Source: Grammothele lineata (Eukaryota; Basidiomycota; Agaricomycetes; Polyporales; Polyporaceae). From it: a stretch of DNA of 64,000 nucleotides. A program made the position numbers and the translations under genes. The stretch spans positions 62,001-126,000 of the forward strand of contig NDFF03000033.1 in assembly GCA_002150815.3 (NCBI GenBank), read 5' to 3'. Positions 37,109-49,328 of the stretch are shown piece by piece. Numbering within the stretch: position 1 is the stretch's first letter; each line of letters starts with the position of its first letter. The notes under the pieces are model-generated. The model searched no databases. It saw only the letters and a list, made by a program, of their open reading frames with translations, and was not told the DNA's origin.

Positions 37109-38854
37109 CTATCCGGTCCCAGGGGGTACTTTCAGGAGCTTGCGAATATGGGCATAGAATTTCTCTTGAGTCAACTCGGACTTGTGATGCTTGGCGCGCA
37201 ATTGCTTCTCGCGAGAATCTAACAGGTCGTGTCGGAGTGAATTAGGGTGCGCCTGGATGCTGCATTCAAAGACGAGTCAGGGTGCTAAGTCTTCCGTGGG
37301 TTTCGCCAAGACGAAGGATTAGTGTCTTACAGGTGATCCAGGAGCCCGGATCTGCTGAATGTTCCAGCACAGTCTGCGTAAATGCAAGTGCAAGAGTACT
37401 TATTGGACTTCTGTTTACGTCGTCTAGACGGTTTCTTTGAAGCTTCGATGTTGTCCAGGAGCTGATCATCAGCTATATTTTTTGCCTGTGCTCTCTCATT
37501 TGCAGCATCCTCTTGATGCGAGAGATTCTGAGAACTCTATGAGACAAGAAACAAGAGCGTATATGTGCGTATTACAGAACTCACAGAGCCATTCTCACAG
37601 ACTGGAGCGATGATTTGGTCAATCACTATCTTTTGACCCAGATTGGATTGGGAAACAGAGGCCTCGTACAACCCAGCGCTCGAAACCGGGGGAACGCCAT
37701 CTATCGACGGAGCAAGAGGAAGAGGTAGAGTTGCGGTGAGATGATTACAAGGTAGCGCAATATGAGTGCTGGGCGGAGGTGCGAGGGGTGCGGTCGCAAT
37801 GGGTGCAGTCGCCAAGTTCGCAGAGGCGACCGGGGATGAAGCGAGTTTGGGCAGCTCTTGAACTGTATAGTCTTCCCAGCGGAAGTTGCCCGGCAGGTCG
37901 ACAATGAACGGCCGCTGAGGGAAGCGAACAGGCTGATACGAGGGAGAGAGATCTGGGGCACCGTGTACACGGGGCAGGTACAGGCGGAGGAACGGATGGC
38001 GGGACACGATTTCCCCCCATGTACCCTCAGCTCCGGGTGCGGGCCAGTGAACATAGACAGGGATATTCGCCTTAATCATGCACGGGACGTGGTCCATCCA
38101 TTCCGTACGGAAGTCGCCGTCCCACGGGCAGACGAAGGCACCTACCCGCAGGCCTGGGGAGAAATCAGCCATAGGGGAATTGAGTAGCTCGTCGATCCAA
38201 CTCGAGTGGACACCGGCGTCGGTGAGTGTTTGGACCCACCGCGGAGGTGTGAGCGACGGGAGCATATTTTGGAGGGCGATAGCCAAGCTGCACCGAGCGA
38301 CGAGCATCCACAGCGCATAGCACGACCTGGATAGGGCCTCTTCAGCGGATGGCTCTGTCGAATGAACGTGCAGATATCCCAGTTTACTGGGGTGGGGCCA
38401 GTAGGGGTCCAACGGAAACTTGGCTTCGGGGACGTCCTCCACAGAGGCTAGGAGAGAAGAACTGACAAAGAGGAGCGTCTGCTCGATGTCGAACCAAAGG
38501 CGGCGGACGCGTTGCTGGACAACCCATCCGAATTCAATGCGCTCAACGGGTGGCTTCGCGCGGTCGTACTCGAGGTGGGTAAGAAACGACGTGCCGGCGC
38601 GTGGGGTGCGAAGCATATAAGCCAGCTCTGGAGCACGGCGTATTGCTGAAATTGGTCTGTCGAGGTCTTGCAGGTTCACGAGGTGGACAGGGTCACGAAT
38701 GGGCACGCCAGGGAGCCAGCCAATGGAAGACGGATTGATCACGGTGATGAACTGGTCAAGATACTTGTAGGTGCGCGAAGGCCGACTGAATGAGCGCGTT
38801 AGCCAACACTTGAGGCGTGGTTTAGAAACACTGCGCTTACGCGGGATCGTCCAT
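37109..38854 (-). CDS. unknown protein with one C-terminal C2H2 zinc finger
   Basis: The start at 38854 (MDDPA) and a GTAAGC intron lead into RPSRTYKYLDQFITVINPSS. A 400-codon exon contains PISAIRRAPELAYMLRTPRA, FGWVVQQRVRRLWFDIEQTL, VGAFVCPWDGDFRTEWMDHV and LRLYLPRVHGAPDLSPSYQP, then an Ala/Pro-rich linker. The next exon has a basic patch (KKPSRRRKQKSNKYSC) and the first part of a C2H2 finger, CIYADCAGTFSRSGLLDHL; the second His (IQAHPNSLRHD) is on the last exon after intron 37260-37330. It ends EKFYAHIRKLLKVPPGTG. A single finger suggests weak or assisted DNA binding. The N-terminal domain is one I have met only in basidiomycetes. Confidence 0.75.
37260..37330 (-). other. intron splitting the C2H2 finger
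   Basis: GTAAGA...AATGCAG, 71 nt. Splicing joins LLDHL to IQAH and so completes the second zinc-binding histidine. Confidence 0.6.
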
Positions 38855-40173
38855 GGTACCTCGGTGCAGAAATACGCTGTATACGCGGGGGAACGCGTAA
38901 GCGAGAGCCGAATACGATCAACTTCTTATTGTTCGCTGAGAATTCCGGAAGAGAGATGAAACCAGTTCGAAAGATCGAAGGCCCGGGAACAGGGCGACTC
39001 GGAATGAGGGTGAAAACCAGATCGCATAGGAGAAAGGCCAACCTCGTGGCCTGGAGGAAGGGAGAAGGAGAAGACGTCCATGTTGACTACCTGTCGCATC
39101 CAGGGGTATAATTTCCCGCCCAGGAGCTGGCAATTGAGTCGCGTCGCGCAAGCGAGACTTCTAGCTGGCAGTACTTAAGCGCGCAAGATGGGCTGTCAGA
39201 ACTCAGCTCGGACTGGGCGGGGCACCAACAAGTAAGAAGAAGGAACGACCGGACGTGTACAACTGATACCTCGCTCCAAACGACAAGAGGCCGTATGGTG
39301 ATGCCCAAGGTGGATCGATCGTTGAGTCGGGTCGTACAACTTGAGCATCCCAGCACTGGAACGGTCACGTTACGACGCCGTGCCTGAGTGTTTTCGCGTC
39401 AAGAACTGACGTCACCGGTACTCCTAGCAGGCTGAGAACATGAGATTTCAGTCATCAGTGCAAAACTTCAAGCAAGCCCCACGTCGCAAATCGGGCGACC
39501 ACCTTTGTGTATACCAGCCGGTGGTGCTGTCGTAGAGCAACAACGCATGATCAATACAAGGGACATCGTCCATCCCCTTCCACCAAATCACAGATTTAAG
39601 CGCACACGGCTCAGGCCCGACACTCAAAACGAGGGCGCGGGGTTCCATGATGGATAATGGACCCCGCAATTCAACACGTGGATGGTCATCAAGGGTTTCA
39701 TTATTTTCGTCGGGGAAGACATGAATGCCGTACGCTAACTAGTCCAAGTCCGAGGGAGGCAACAGGAACAAAGCAAGCAGGAGAGCGTGAGAGCGGTCGT
39801 AGACGGAACGTAAAAGGGCCGTACACGGTACAGGTACAGAAGTGCACGTCGTGGTAAAAAGCGCGCCGCGACATAAAGGGAAGTGCATAGAGCAGCCAGT
39901 GGGTACAATAGGAGGACGAGGCGCGCCACGGCCGAAGGCAAAAACCGGAGGCACGAGGCGATGGTAAGAGAAAGCATAACGATACACGGTCCGAGTCTGG
40001 CGTAACCTGACGCGTGGGAGACGAGCCAAAAGATGAAACTGGAGAGGAAAAGCAGATTCAAGTCCAATGCGCAGCAGATTTGTTGTCCGACACGCCCGCT
40101 AGCCGCGGCCGGGCATGATGCATGATGGCTCGCGGGATGGATCTCAGGTCGAGGATCCACCAAATACCGATCT
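38855..40173. other. 1.3-kb intergenic region, tandem minus-strand genes
   Basis: It contains TGACGTCA at 39407-39414. A short minus-strand frame ending at 39448 (EPRALVLSVGPEPCALKSVI) looks somewhat protein-like but has no recognisable family. A hydrophobic frame at 39735-40271 is probably chance within the next gene's 3' end. Confidence 0.4.
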
Positions 40174-40895
40174 TCAGAAGCGCATGATGGGGCGTCCACG
40201 CCAGTCGACAGTGCGACCAGTGCGGGTGTCGACGAACTCGGTGTGGCGATCGCGATGCGAAGAGCTGCCAAAGCCGAACATACGGCGAATGCGGTCGCCG
40301 AGGCCTGGCTCAGCGTAGCCGATGCTACCGCGGCGGTGGTGCGACGCGTTGCGCGTCGTGGTCACGGTTTCGCGCGGCCTAGAAGAGCTCTGCGAGAGGT
40401 GCGCGTTAGCGAGAGTTCAAAATCGCGTAAATAGAGCTATGTACATACGCGGTGACGATGGGTCCCAGAGCCATAGCCGGCTGCGCGGGGAGAAGGGTTG
40501 CGCGGCACGGAGTGGGAGCGGCTGGGACGAGCGTGCGCCGAGGTAGATCGGCGAGTGGTCGTCGTCGTGTGATGGTGGTGGGTGGGGCTCCGGCGGTGGG
40601 AGTCATGGTGGTGATGGGTTTGGTGGTACGTCGGCGAAGACGAGTAGTAGCCTCCGGAGGGGCTGCGGTTGTGCCCGTGCCCGTGATGGACAGAATAGTG
40701 GTGGTTGGGGGTGAGGTACTGGGGTGCTGTAGCGTACGCGCCGGGTTGTACATAGGCGTGGTGGCGAGGAGAGCTGTGATGGGAGTGGGAGGAGGTCGTG
40801 TAGACTACCGGAGGGCTCTGGGACGGGTAGGGGTAGGAGAGGGAGTAGCTGCGACCGCGGGGAGGGACGGCAGGGGAAGGGTAGTAGTAGGCCAT
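40174..40895 (-). CDS. His/Ser/Tyr-rich protein with a conserved C-terminal motif, basidiomycete type
   Basis: Start at 40895 (MAYYYPSPAVPPRGRSYSLS). Exon 1 is low complexity (SYPYPSQSPPVVYTTSSHSH, then HHHHDSHRRSPTHHHHTTTT). A GTATGT intron joins THRHR to RPRETVTTTRNASHH. The last exon holds the conserved end GLGDRIRRMFGFGSSSHRDR, TEFVDTRTGRTVDWRGRPIM, stop at 40174. The block RIRRMFGFG plus VDxRTGRxVDWRGRPI recurs in many mushroom proteins. It may bind membranes or a partner; function unknown. It lacks a signal peptide. Confidence 0.8.
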
Positions 40896-40957
40896 TGCGG
40901 GTAGACGGCGGGGGCTGGGGGGTGAATACGAGGTAGCATGGCTGAGGCGGGTGGGGC

Positions 40958-40963
40958 TTTATA
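40958..40963 (-). promoter_or_regulatory. TATA box
   Basis: TATAAA on the minus strand (CTCTATAAAGCCCC) 63 bases before the ATG at 40895. Confidence 0.55.
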
Positions 40964-43397
40964 GAGGCGGGCGGGCCCTGGCTGGAGGAGGAGACGGAGA
41001 AAGTAAAGTTGCTGGAGCGCCTAGGGCGATTGGAGAGAGCAAGGGCTATCGCGTGTGAAGGGAGGCCCAGGGTGATGGCATATCGTCATCCCTCCACATC
41101 TCGATCTCTGCAGATCCCACTCAGATCTTCCAGCGTCTCTCTCCTCCGAGCCTTTCTTCCGCTAGGCGCCCGTCCCGCCTCGCCGCTGCCCGTCGCTGGC
41201 TGTGGCCGTCTGCATCGCCCCCCTTGTGCCGCCCCCGAAATCCGACAATTTGGGAAACAAGTGGCCCTGCCAGACTCCAACAGACCAGTGTTCGGCATTC
41301 ATCCAGTGTACCTGCCAGGCCTCCGCTCTCCGTCGCTCTCTCCTTCACCCGCCAAGTTTCCCGCCACGCCTCGTGTTTCACGCCGCAGATCCCACTTGCC
41401 TCGCTGCTCTCATTCGCCTCCTCTTGCTGCGCCTCTAAAAACACGCACGACCCCTCGGCCACACTACAGCCACTTGCGGCACCTCCCCCCACTCTGTTCC
41501 GGCCTAGCGCCTTCCTGAATTCTTGCTCCTATCCGCTTCCGCATCCCCGTCCACCCGGGTCTATTACTTCCCTCATTCGGGTTAACCACTCTACCGCCTC
41601 CTTGTGCACGGAAGCCCTACCCTGCGCCGCCCACGTTCTATTTGCGCTTCCTTAGCCCGACTCTCCCCAACTCTGGATGACTGCTCTCCACTTCCTTCGG
41701 ACTCTGTATCCTGCCTTCCCAGCCCACGGCGCCTTGCCATTCTCCGTTCTTAGCAGCACCGCGCACGAATGTCTAGTCCCCGGTCCTGACTCGACCTCTC
41801 GCGCAGTCGCGCCCGCGGTCGACGTGTGCTTGGTGATGCAGATGGAGCCCTTGTTCTTGTAAGTCTTGGTGTTCAGCCCGTCATTTGGTTCTAACGCCTC
41901 TCCTTCAATGGTGTTTTGAATGTAAGGTTCTAAACGCCTCATGGTAGCCGCGTGCCGTGTCCAACTTGAACATACAACTCGGTCTCCGAACAACGGGCTA
42001 TCACAGAGGCCAGAGCCACTTCCTCGCCCACAAGACAGTGTGGCGTGCGCACCGACAGACACATCTAGTCATCCGGGACCAGATCGAGTAAGCCTTCAAG
42101 CAGCTGACAGCGCTATCAGGCCGACCGCCGTCGCACGCACCCCGAAAGCCAATCCTCACTATTCTCGAACTCCGGGGCGGACGGGCCAGGGGGCGACGAG
42201 TACGTACGGGTCATCACATCGCCACCGCGTTCTCACACAGCTCACATCGTGCGCTATGTTCTTCTCTTGTAGGTGTCCCCGACCACGTTGCATCACGGAA
42301 GCCATGCTCGCCTGCGGCCGCTCGTGTCCACACAACCTTGTACTCGCGCGCTTTCCAATGTAATGCTCTGGCTTTCCTTGAAGGGATAACACGCGCTGCA
42401 GGTCTCCCGGTTAGCTTTCGGGTATGCGCCTGTCTATCTGCGATCATTTATTCGTGTCTGTACAAATGCGGCGAAGTGCGTCGTCCTCCTGACGAGATAT
42501 TGTGTAGCTGTAGGTCATGTCAGCAGCCAAGTCCTCTCGGAGACCCTTGCGCGCAGTCCTCGCCTCCCGGGCACACTAGGATGCGTCGGGACCCACATAA
42601 CATCCAGCGCGCCTTCTCTAGCGCACCAGCCCCGACGGACGACGTGTCGTGCGGCGTGTCGGGGTGTCTCCCCCCGCCTCCACTCGCCCACCTTCCTCTC
42701 CCAAGGTCCCCAGCTAGTGCGGGCATGCAACTTCCCGACTGCCCTGCACGCCCGTTATCTTCCTGTCACCCCGCAAACTTCCAGCTCGCATCCGCTCCCC
42801 GCTCGATCGCGCCTGTGGATCCTGTTCAATTTCGTGGCCGTCGAGAAGCTCGACGCGCCTCACGTGGGGCGTGTCGGTGGTCGCGCACCCAGGCCGCGGG
42901 TGCCTTTCACACCAGGAACGGAAGGGGAAGGCATCCAGCGCGGCCCCGCGCTGACGCTATCTGCACGCGCAGACACGAGGACACGCGACGGGGTTGCCTT
43001 CGCAGGTCCGCGCCGATCCGCCGAGGGGGCTTCTTACGCTCGCCGTTCGGATTCCGTCCCGCGAGCAATTGACTTGGCATGCACGGCGGGGAGCTTGGAG
43101 CGGCTCGATCGCGCGTTGGGGACGAGGAAGCTCGGGTCGTCTTGCGTAGAACATACGTAGGTAGCACTCGTCGGCGCACCGCGAGCGCGGGCACGTCACC
43201 AGCGGTGGGCCGCACGCCGCCGTGGATTGCGCCCTGCCAAATGCTAGCCGGACATGAATTATTTATTGTGTATTCTTTGCCACCCTCGCGCCCCCTCGCG
43301 CCACCGCGCGCCTTCGGGCAAACCGCTCTCGACTGCGCCCTCCCCTGCAGAGCGTACTGGAAGCGAGCGCGCGCCTCCAAGCCCCGCGTCGCCAGAC

Positions 43398-43431
43398 GGC
43401 GGGAGGAGGCGGTGGAGGCGGCGGCGTCGGG
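43398..43431 (+). other. G-rich tract, possible G-quadruplex
   Basis: Repeated GGCGG/GGAGG runs with 1-2 base spacers on the plus strand, mostly two-G runs. Confidence 0.3.
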
Positions 43432-45128
43432 AGAGCCTGAGAGGGACAGGCGCGATGACGTAGTGCGCGGTGTGCGCAGTAGCGCCCCGTCCCTGGAATA
43501 TTGAACTGTTCCTTGTGCCAGACACGGCGCACTTGCATGATCATCTTTGAGGGTGTATGTGTATGTCCGATGTCCATCGCACCGTTGCGGCCGCTGAGAA
43601 TAAGACGCATGGCGACAGGCGCACTCATCACAACCCCTCAAGGCCATACAGCTCACCAACTGATACTTATAGGGACATTTCCTAGTAGAAAGGCACGCCG
43701 CGCTTGGGGAACTGAGATAGAATTTCTATCAAACAGGACTTGGAGAAAGTTCGCGAGGGGAAGGAACGCCGCCTCGTTGTCCTTTGATATCAATGGTCGA
43801 AGTTGGAGGGTCCGGGGATACGAGTGTGACTGAGGGAGCGAAGTCTCCGCCGGCGGACCTCGCTCGTAAAGTCGCGCATAGCGGGCCCCGCTTCCCGCGA
43901 ACCTTACCCACACGGGTGGCTACTGCGCGTTACTGTGCCCGCCGCGCGCCTTGCTAGCGGCGATGCATCCAGTTTATCTGCTGCGCTGGGGTGTCCGTTA
44001 TCTCTCGTACGGCAGCACCCTATTTGGAGCTTGTCAGACCTATAGGCCGGCGCGGTCGGGCGTTGTGGCTAAGAGGCGAGAACCATGACTGAGCAATGTG
44101 GCTGCACAGTCGCACGGCGTGTTCTCGAATGTGGCAGAACTGTACCGGTTTGAGGTGCCTACCCTCTGCGCGGGCACGCCCTTCCGATGTAGTCGCTCGA
44201 TCTTCTGCGGTAATCTTGCACGCACCAGGACAGAGGAGAACGCATACCACATGCAATGCTCTCCGCTGCTAGCCTCTGTTCGCAGCAACAGCGCTGAATA
44301 CAGGGCAGGGGTCAGATCCTACAAGAACACCTGTTTGGGGGTCCAAGTGCAACGTGCATCAGCCCACAAGGTGCGAAATCATAACCGCAACCGTGTACCT
44401 CACTCGATACCGCCTCGGGGGTGGAAGACATCTTCCGGGCGCAAGACGCACAATCACGCACGCTTCATGTGGAAAGAACTGTCCTCAGAAAGCGATATGG
44501 GGTTCTTTGAGCATGAGGGCAAAACGCATGACTGTCAATGGTGCAAACCATGCATTGCTGCAAAGCGATGATACGGACGATCGTCCACTATATTCACTCG
44601 GAGAGAAGTCACGAAGGATCAGACGGAAACGTCAACATGCGATGTGTAATAAAAACGGTGAGATGAATACACGTTACAAATCACGAGCTCCTATTGCTTC
44701 CCCGCGCCTCTCCATGTCCGCCCGGAAGGGCGACATGTGAGCTTGCTCCTTGGAACCTTAACGCCTCCAGCGCCGCAGGGCACTCCGTGTACGCTTGCAT
44801 GCATGTGGATTCGCTAACAGACAAGGAAGGACGCGACCGGTGATTACTGGAGGGGTAGGGAGACGTAATGGACACGTCTTGACCCTCGGAAAAGGGACGT
44901 AGGGCCTCGAGGTGTGGTGTCGTGGAAATAGCGGTGGTTTTGAGTTCGACTACCGGGCTTATGTGGGTGAGAGGCAAGACATCAAAGTGTGGCTGGATGT
45001 CCAAACGCAGATACAGACGGAGTGCCGCAGGAACGCGGTCCGATTTCTGGACAGGTGCTAATTCATGTCGTTGCCGCTGAATCCTAGTATGCCGGCGGCC
45101 AGATACTCTTGTACAAAGCCCATCCATG

Positions 45129-46774
45129 TCATTCCATATCTGCGAAGTCCCCGTCGTCCAAATCGGCAGGCTATGTATCAACATTGATAATTTTTGAGTA
45201 GCCGGATATTGAAATTGAGCAAGGCAAAGGCACAGTGAAGAGGGGGCGAAAAATGTCAGAACACCAGATTGAGGTGGAAGTGACGTGGCACGCACCTCTT
45301 TCGGTTCCTCGTCTTCGCCATATTGCATAACGTAGTCTATGTGGCTGAGGACGGTCTCTATCGAGTCGGGGTCCGTCAGGTCCAGTGCTAAGAATCTGAC
45401 AAGAGGGTTTTCTTCGATCTACGCCACTCGCAGTCAATGTGGCGAGATGAGTATTATGGCATACACATGCGCATCAGGACCACATGTGTGGCGTTGGTGC
45501 CATATACGTTCGGCGAGTGAGTGTCCAGTGTACCGGGAGCATATATTCGTATCGGTGAGACGGCGTATGTTAGCGGGTAGGATCGGGTCGCGGCAGAACA
45601 CCTTGCTCACCAGATGGACAATGGCCTGATTGAGGGCGTGAAAGCGTGAATGTCGTTCCGTCCGCTCTTCACGGCTTCCTGGCGCTGACACCAGCAACAT
45701 GGGATCCGCTTCCAGGAATCTATGAAGAGGCAGGTCAGCTCGACTAATTCGTACATTTGCACACCGCGCTCGAGCCCAGGTTAAGGCAAAGAGAAGTTAA
45801 GTAAAAATGGAACCTTAGGAGAGGCGGTGTATTGAGGCAATGCTCTGGAGTGTACTAGGCTATGCGCAACGTGCTGAATCACGCTGAATGTTACAACCGC
45901 CAAATCCCGAAAGGAAACGCCAGTAAGATCTCATCTCAAGGCGTTGGCGACCCCGACAAGTCGCTATTGTGTCGAGGAGAGGCAAAGGGGCCCACCTTGA
46001 AATATCCTTTCGCGTGCGTAGACCGTTACGACCGCTTCCCTTGTCCTCCTTGTTCGACGTAACGAGGTCCATTTTTGACATGATGTTTAGCCAAGGGATC
46101 TCTAGATTTACCATGGCCGACATCGCTGAGAGGACCCCACTATAGCATAGGTATGAGTTCCGCTGCGAACACAACAGTAGTCGTCGCTCCTCACCTGAAG
46201 AATTTATACTTGTCCTCCATGAACTGCGACTCAACAAGGTATACTGCAGATGTCCGAATGCCCATCCTTTGGAGGTGCCTTGCCAATGTAGGAAGGAACG
46301 GGTGGTGCGTGTAAAGCTCAATCTGACCTGCACAGTTTAGCTGGTCCCCTAACAAAAGGCCTCGAGGGAGGAACTCACCAGGGCAGTCGAAAATCAAATA
46401 GTCATCTTCGAAGCCGCCTAACTCCTCGTCTAGCCAGTCCATGTTTTCGAGAAGATACCTAGAAACCGTTGGAGAAGAAGACAGGTGTTAAATGTCACTG
46501 CAGACAATCAAACCAGACAAATGCTCGCGTACTCGAAGCAATACACCAAGCCACCATTTGGACCATAGCCTAGCTCTGCCATAACGTCCTCGAGCGAAAT
46601 GAGATCCCGGATGTCTATTGAGGGTTGATACTCAAAAGCATCCGAGTTTGCTGCAGGGTCCAAGTTGACTAGATGTCCAGAACGTTTGGCAGTTTGAAGA
46701 TGTGTGATTATCCCATTGCAGAACGTTGACTTGCCGGCCCCTGCGGGTCCGGTTACAAGTACAGCATACCGCAT
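45129..46774 (-). CDS. GPN3: GPN-loop GTPase 3
   Basis: Gpn3 works with Gpn1 in assembly and nuclear import of RNA polymerase II. Start at 46774 ([20 protein letters not shown]), the P-loop at the extreme N-terminus as usual. Then [20 protein letters not shown], the GPN loop in [52 protein letters not shown] (intron 46328-46378 lies between CPG and Q), [20 protein letters not shown], the G4-type SKMDLV and [20 protein letters not shown]. The end is [20 protein letters not shown] with a stop at 45129, after a longer intron. The GPN motif is intact. Confidence 0.95.
46328..46378 (-). other. 51-nt stop-free in-frame intron in GPN3
   Basis: GTGAGT...CTAAACTGTGCAG, 17 codons with no stop. Retention would insert 17 residues in the switch II region CPGQIELY. 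Confidence 0.7.
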
Positions 46775-47098
46775 CGCAAGCCTGTTCAGATGGAGCAAGT
46801 GAATGAGGGGGATACGTATTGTGGCTCTCCTGCTGCGTCCTCTAGCCTGGAAAAGACACGACGCAGACTATAAAGCGGGGGAGAAGATGCAGGAGTGGCG
46901 GCTAAAAGCACCGAGAAAGTTACGCACATGTACAAGCGCCCGCCTCGGAAAGATAATCTATAGGCGCGGACTAAAGGCGTCCAACTATGATACGAGCGCA
47001 TCATCTTGTTTCGCACCCCGTGCTCAGCGTGCTCACTGCCCCAGCCGTTATCCAAATCGCAGTCGTGCAACGGACACTAAAGACTTCCCTTTGGGATC
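46775..47098. promoter_or_regulatory. divergent promoter, GPN3 / PYM
   Basis: 324 bases between two divergent starts. No clear TATA box. Confidence 0.5.
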
Positions 47099-47775
47099 AT
47101 GTCGAAACCTCCAATCGTGCCCGAAACAACCACCTCCGGTATCGCAGTTGATCCCCGCACGCTCGAGCGAGTCATCCCAGAATCTCGTAGGGCTGATGGG
47201 TCGTACGTCTCCTGTATTGCTCGCTTTCTACCCAACCTCGTCTCACGACCATGATTCTTGGACCCCTCTCATTCCTTTCAATGAATTTCCTCCCGCTTGA
47301 TCCATCCCGCTTCCTGCGCTCCCGGTGCTGCAGAGTCCGCAAACAGATCAAAATCCGCCCAGGGTTCACCCCGCAAGAAGACGTCCGCCGCTTCCGCGGC
47401 ACGCGGCAGGCACAAGCCGACGCGACTGCACTCCCCAAAGGACACATAATTGGCTGGACGCCACCACCCTCCGCCGCACCCGCGCCCAAAGCGGCTTTGA
47501 CCAAAGCGCAGAAGAAGAACGAGAAACGGAAGGAGAAGCGAAAGGAGAAGCGCGAGGAGAAGGTGAAAGACAGCTGGGAAGATGAGGACGAAGGCGAGGG
47601 CGACGACGATGTTGCACCGAAGGATGGCACTTCACCGCCGGCAGCGAAGCGCGAGGGCGTGCATACTCCGGAGAAACCTAACTGGGCGGTCGCACCGGAT
47701 GCAAAAGATGGGAGCACGGCGGTGGATGCGGTTGATGGCGTTGCGGACAAGCTGGGGAAGCTGGAGGTACGATGA
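47099..47775 (+). CDS. PYM1: PYM, partner of Y14-Mago (exon junction complex disassembly factor)
   Basis: PYM removes exon junction complexes from mRNA at the ribosome. Start at 47099 (MSKPPIVPETTTSGIAVDPR). TLERVIPESRRADGS is joined over intron 47203-47333 to VRKQIKIRPGFTPQEDVRRF, with RGTRQAQADATALPKGHIIG and W. This N-terminal block is the Mago-Y14-binding WIBG domain and all its conserved residues are present. A Lys/Glu-rich helix (KAQKKNEKRKEKRKEKREEK) follows, then an acidic, disordered tail. Length about 180 residues, typical. The presence of PYM fits an intron-dense genome with active exon junction complexes. Confidence 0.93.
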
Positions 47776-48015
47776 AGTGCACCTTGCGCTACACTTCCTG
47801 TAATTTGCCTTTCTCCTCTACATTTCCAACTTTGTTGAGAAGTTAGGGTATCATTAGTGGACATGTAAAGATAAACTGTACTATCTGTATGCGTGGTCAT
47901 GAGGGTAGAGGGTACGGGATCTAATACGTTACAGGCCTTGAGGACACACAGCGCCATTATATCATGCATATATTCGTCTAGGGCAATCGAGTCGTGGTAC
48001 TTCAAGTATAAATGT

Positions 48016-49328
48016 CTAGGGTAGGAGATTGTTGATGGAGGATTCGCTTTCTGGTGGATGGGCTGAGAATTCTGCCGCCCGTTTCTTGGCGGCGGCCTTA
48101 GGTTGTACTACATAGATCTCCATCGAGACGATGATGATCAGTAAGAGGGCGCCGAGAGCTCCTAAAAGTGTACAAATATTATGAGCATCCTGTCGGGGAG
48201 TGTGAGGCGTGAGACTGACCAACGGCAGCTTTCATCTTTTCCCAACGAGATTCCTCGACCTGCGTCTTGAGTTCACCAATCTCGATGAGACTCCTGCTCA
48301 GTACTTCCTGTAATAAACCAGCCACTCAGGATTGCTGCGATAATGGACCATGCTTTATTACATACCTCAATCTGGATATCTATCTGTTTTAGGTCGCTCT
48401 TCGCCTCGTTCTTCCGGTTGTCGAGGTCCATCTGGATCCTAAAACCACACAATCATGGGTTGGTATGAAGGTGGGCAAATTACAATAGAAGACGTACTCA
48501 TGTTTTAGCGTGGCTACGTCTTCCTTCATGCGAGTTCCCAGTGTATCCGTCTCTCTGCGCAGAGCGGTCGTCGCAGTGCGCATTGCGGCCGTCTCGTTCC
48601 TTGTTTGCAAGCTCGCCTCTGTACGCAACTCGGAAAGCGCTGCCTTGAACAGATACGCTTGCTATACAATACACGGTGTATGACCGATCAGCCGCGAGGT
48701 ACAAGAAAACACGATGCGCGAGACTCACGCTCTCAAGGTCCTGCCTTGTCAGCGCATCTCGCTTCACACGCCCAAGACGGTCAACGAGGAGCGCACGGGT
48801 CGCGCGCATGAGGTCTCGCGCAATGACTGTTGGGAACGAATGCTCCAGCACGCTGAAGAACCTGTATGTGTTGAACGGCGGGTTCAGGTGCTCGGTCGCA
48901 TGCGGGCCCGAGTGCAGGAATGGGAGGTCGGTGTGCGGATTGACTGGCGGGTGGACAAACCGTGCAGGCACGGATGCTCCAGGGGTCGGATCGCCGCTAA
49001 GTTCTGGGGGTGGCGTGCCATCACTTGGAGGTTTCGGTGTCGGGTGTGGGGGTTCGCTCTGACTGTCGGGTACTTCGGTGGAAGATGGGGGCGACGCGGA
49101 CGGAAGGGAAGAGGAGGCGGATGAGGAACCCACAAGCTGCGAGGGATCCTTGGGATGAGCAAGTCTGATTGTGGAGGCAACGGCTGGATGTCGGGGATCC
49201 GAGACGGTGACGTAGGGAGCGAAGCGGGCTTCTCGCGGGCGGAATATAGACTTGTACGCACTCGGCCAGACACATTCGTCCGCGCGCAGCCGTGGGCCGC
49301 GTAAAGACTGAAGTCTCAACGCGAGCAT
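48016..49328 (-). CDS. CCDC90/DUF1640 mitochondrial coiled-coil protein (MCUR1/Fmp32-like)
   Basis: The family sits in the mitochondrial inner membrane and has been linked to calcium uptake and respiratory-complex assembly. Start at 49328 (MLALRLQSLRGPRLRADECV), a basic leader. A Pro/Ser-rich region (SASPPSSTEVPDSQSEPPHP) precedes the conserved block FNTYRFFSVLEHSFPTVIAR with DLMRATRALLVDRLGRVKRD. A coiled coil follows (FKAALSELRTEASLQTRNET, KEDVATLKHE, IQMDLDNRKNEAKSDLKQID). A single C-terminal membrane helix (VGALGALLLIIIVSMEIYVV) ends near residue 48130, and the tail stops at 48016. The architecture matches the family. Confidence 0.88.

Larger units (their letters stand above)
40896..45128. 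other. 4.2-kb gene-poor, GC-rich region
   Basis: No frame here shows a recognisable domain. Long open frames on both strands are Arg/Pro/Ala/Ser-rich, as chance frames in GC-rich DNA are. The plus strand is strongly pyrimidine-rich from about 41090 to 41680, like a fungal 5' leader, and has splice-like signals (GTAAGT at 41860, CTTGTAG near 42270). It could hold a long non-coding RNA, a long leader, or decayed sequence. A G-rich tract is at 43398-43431. Confidence 0.4.

Noticed and set aside
39735..40271. Minus-strand 178-codon hydrophobic frame
   Set aside because: It overlaps the well-supported end of the His-rich gene in another frame and shows no family likeness.
42338..43072. Plus-strand 244-codon frame in the gene-poor region
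   Set aside because: Composition is that of a chance GC-rich frame, with no domain and no plausible start context.
42907..43659. Minus-strand 250-codon frame with a short thaumatin-like stretch (YTINNSCPASIW)
   Set aside because: The likeness is limited to a dozen residues. There is no signal peptide or Cys pattern, and the rest is Arg/Ala/Pro-rich as in chance frames.
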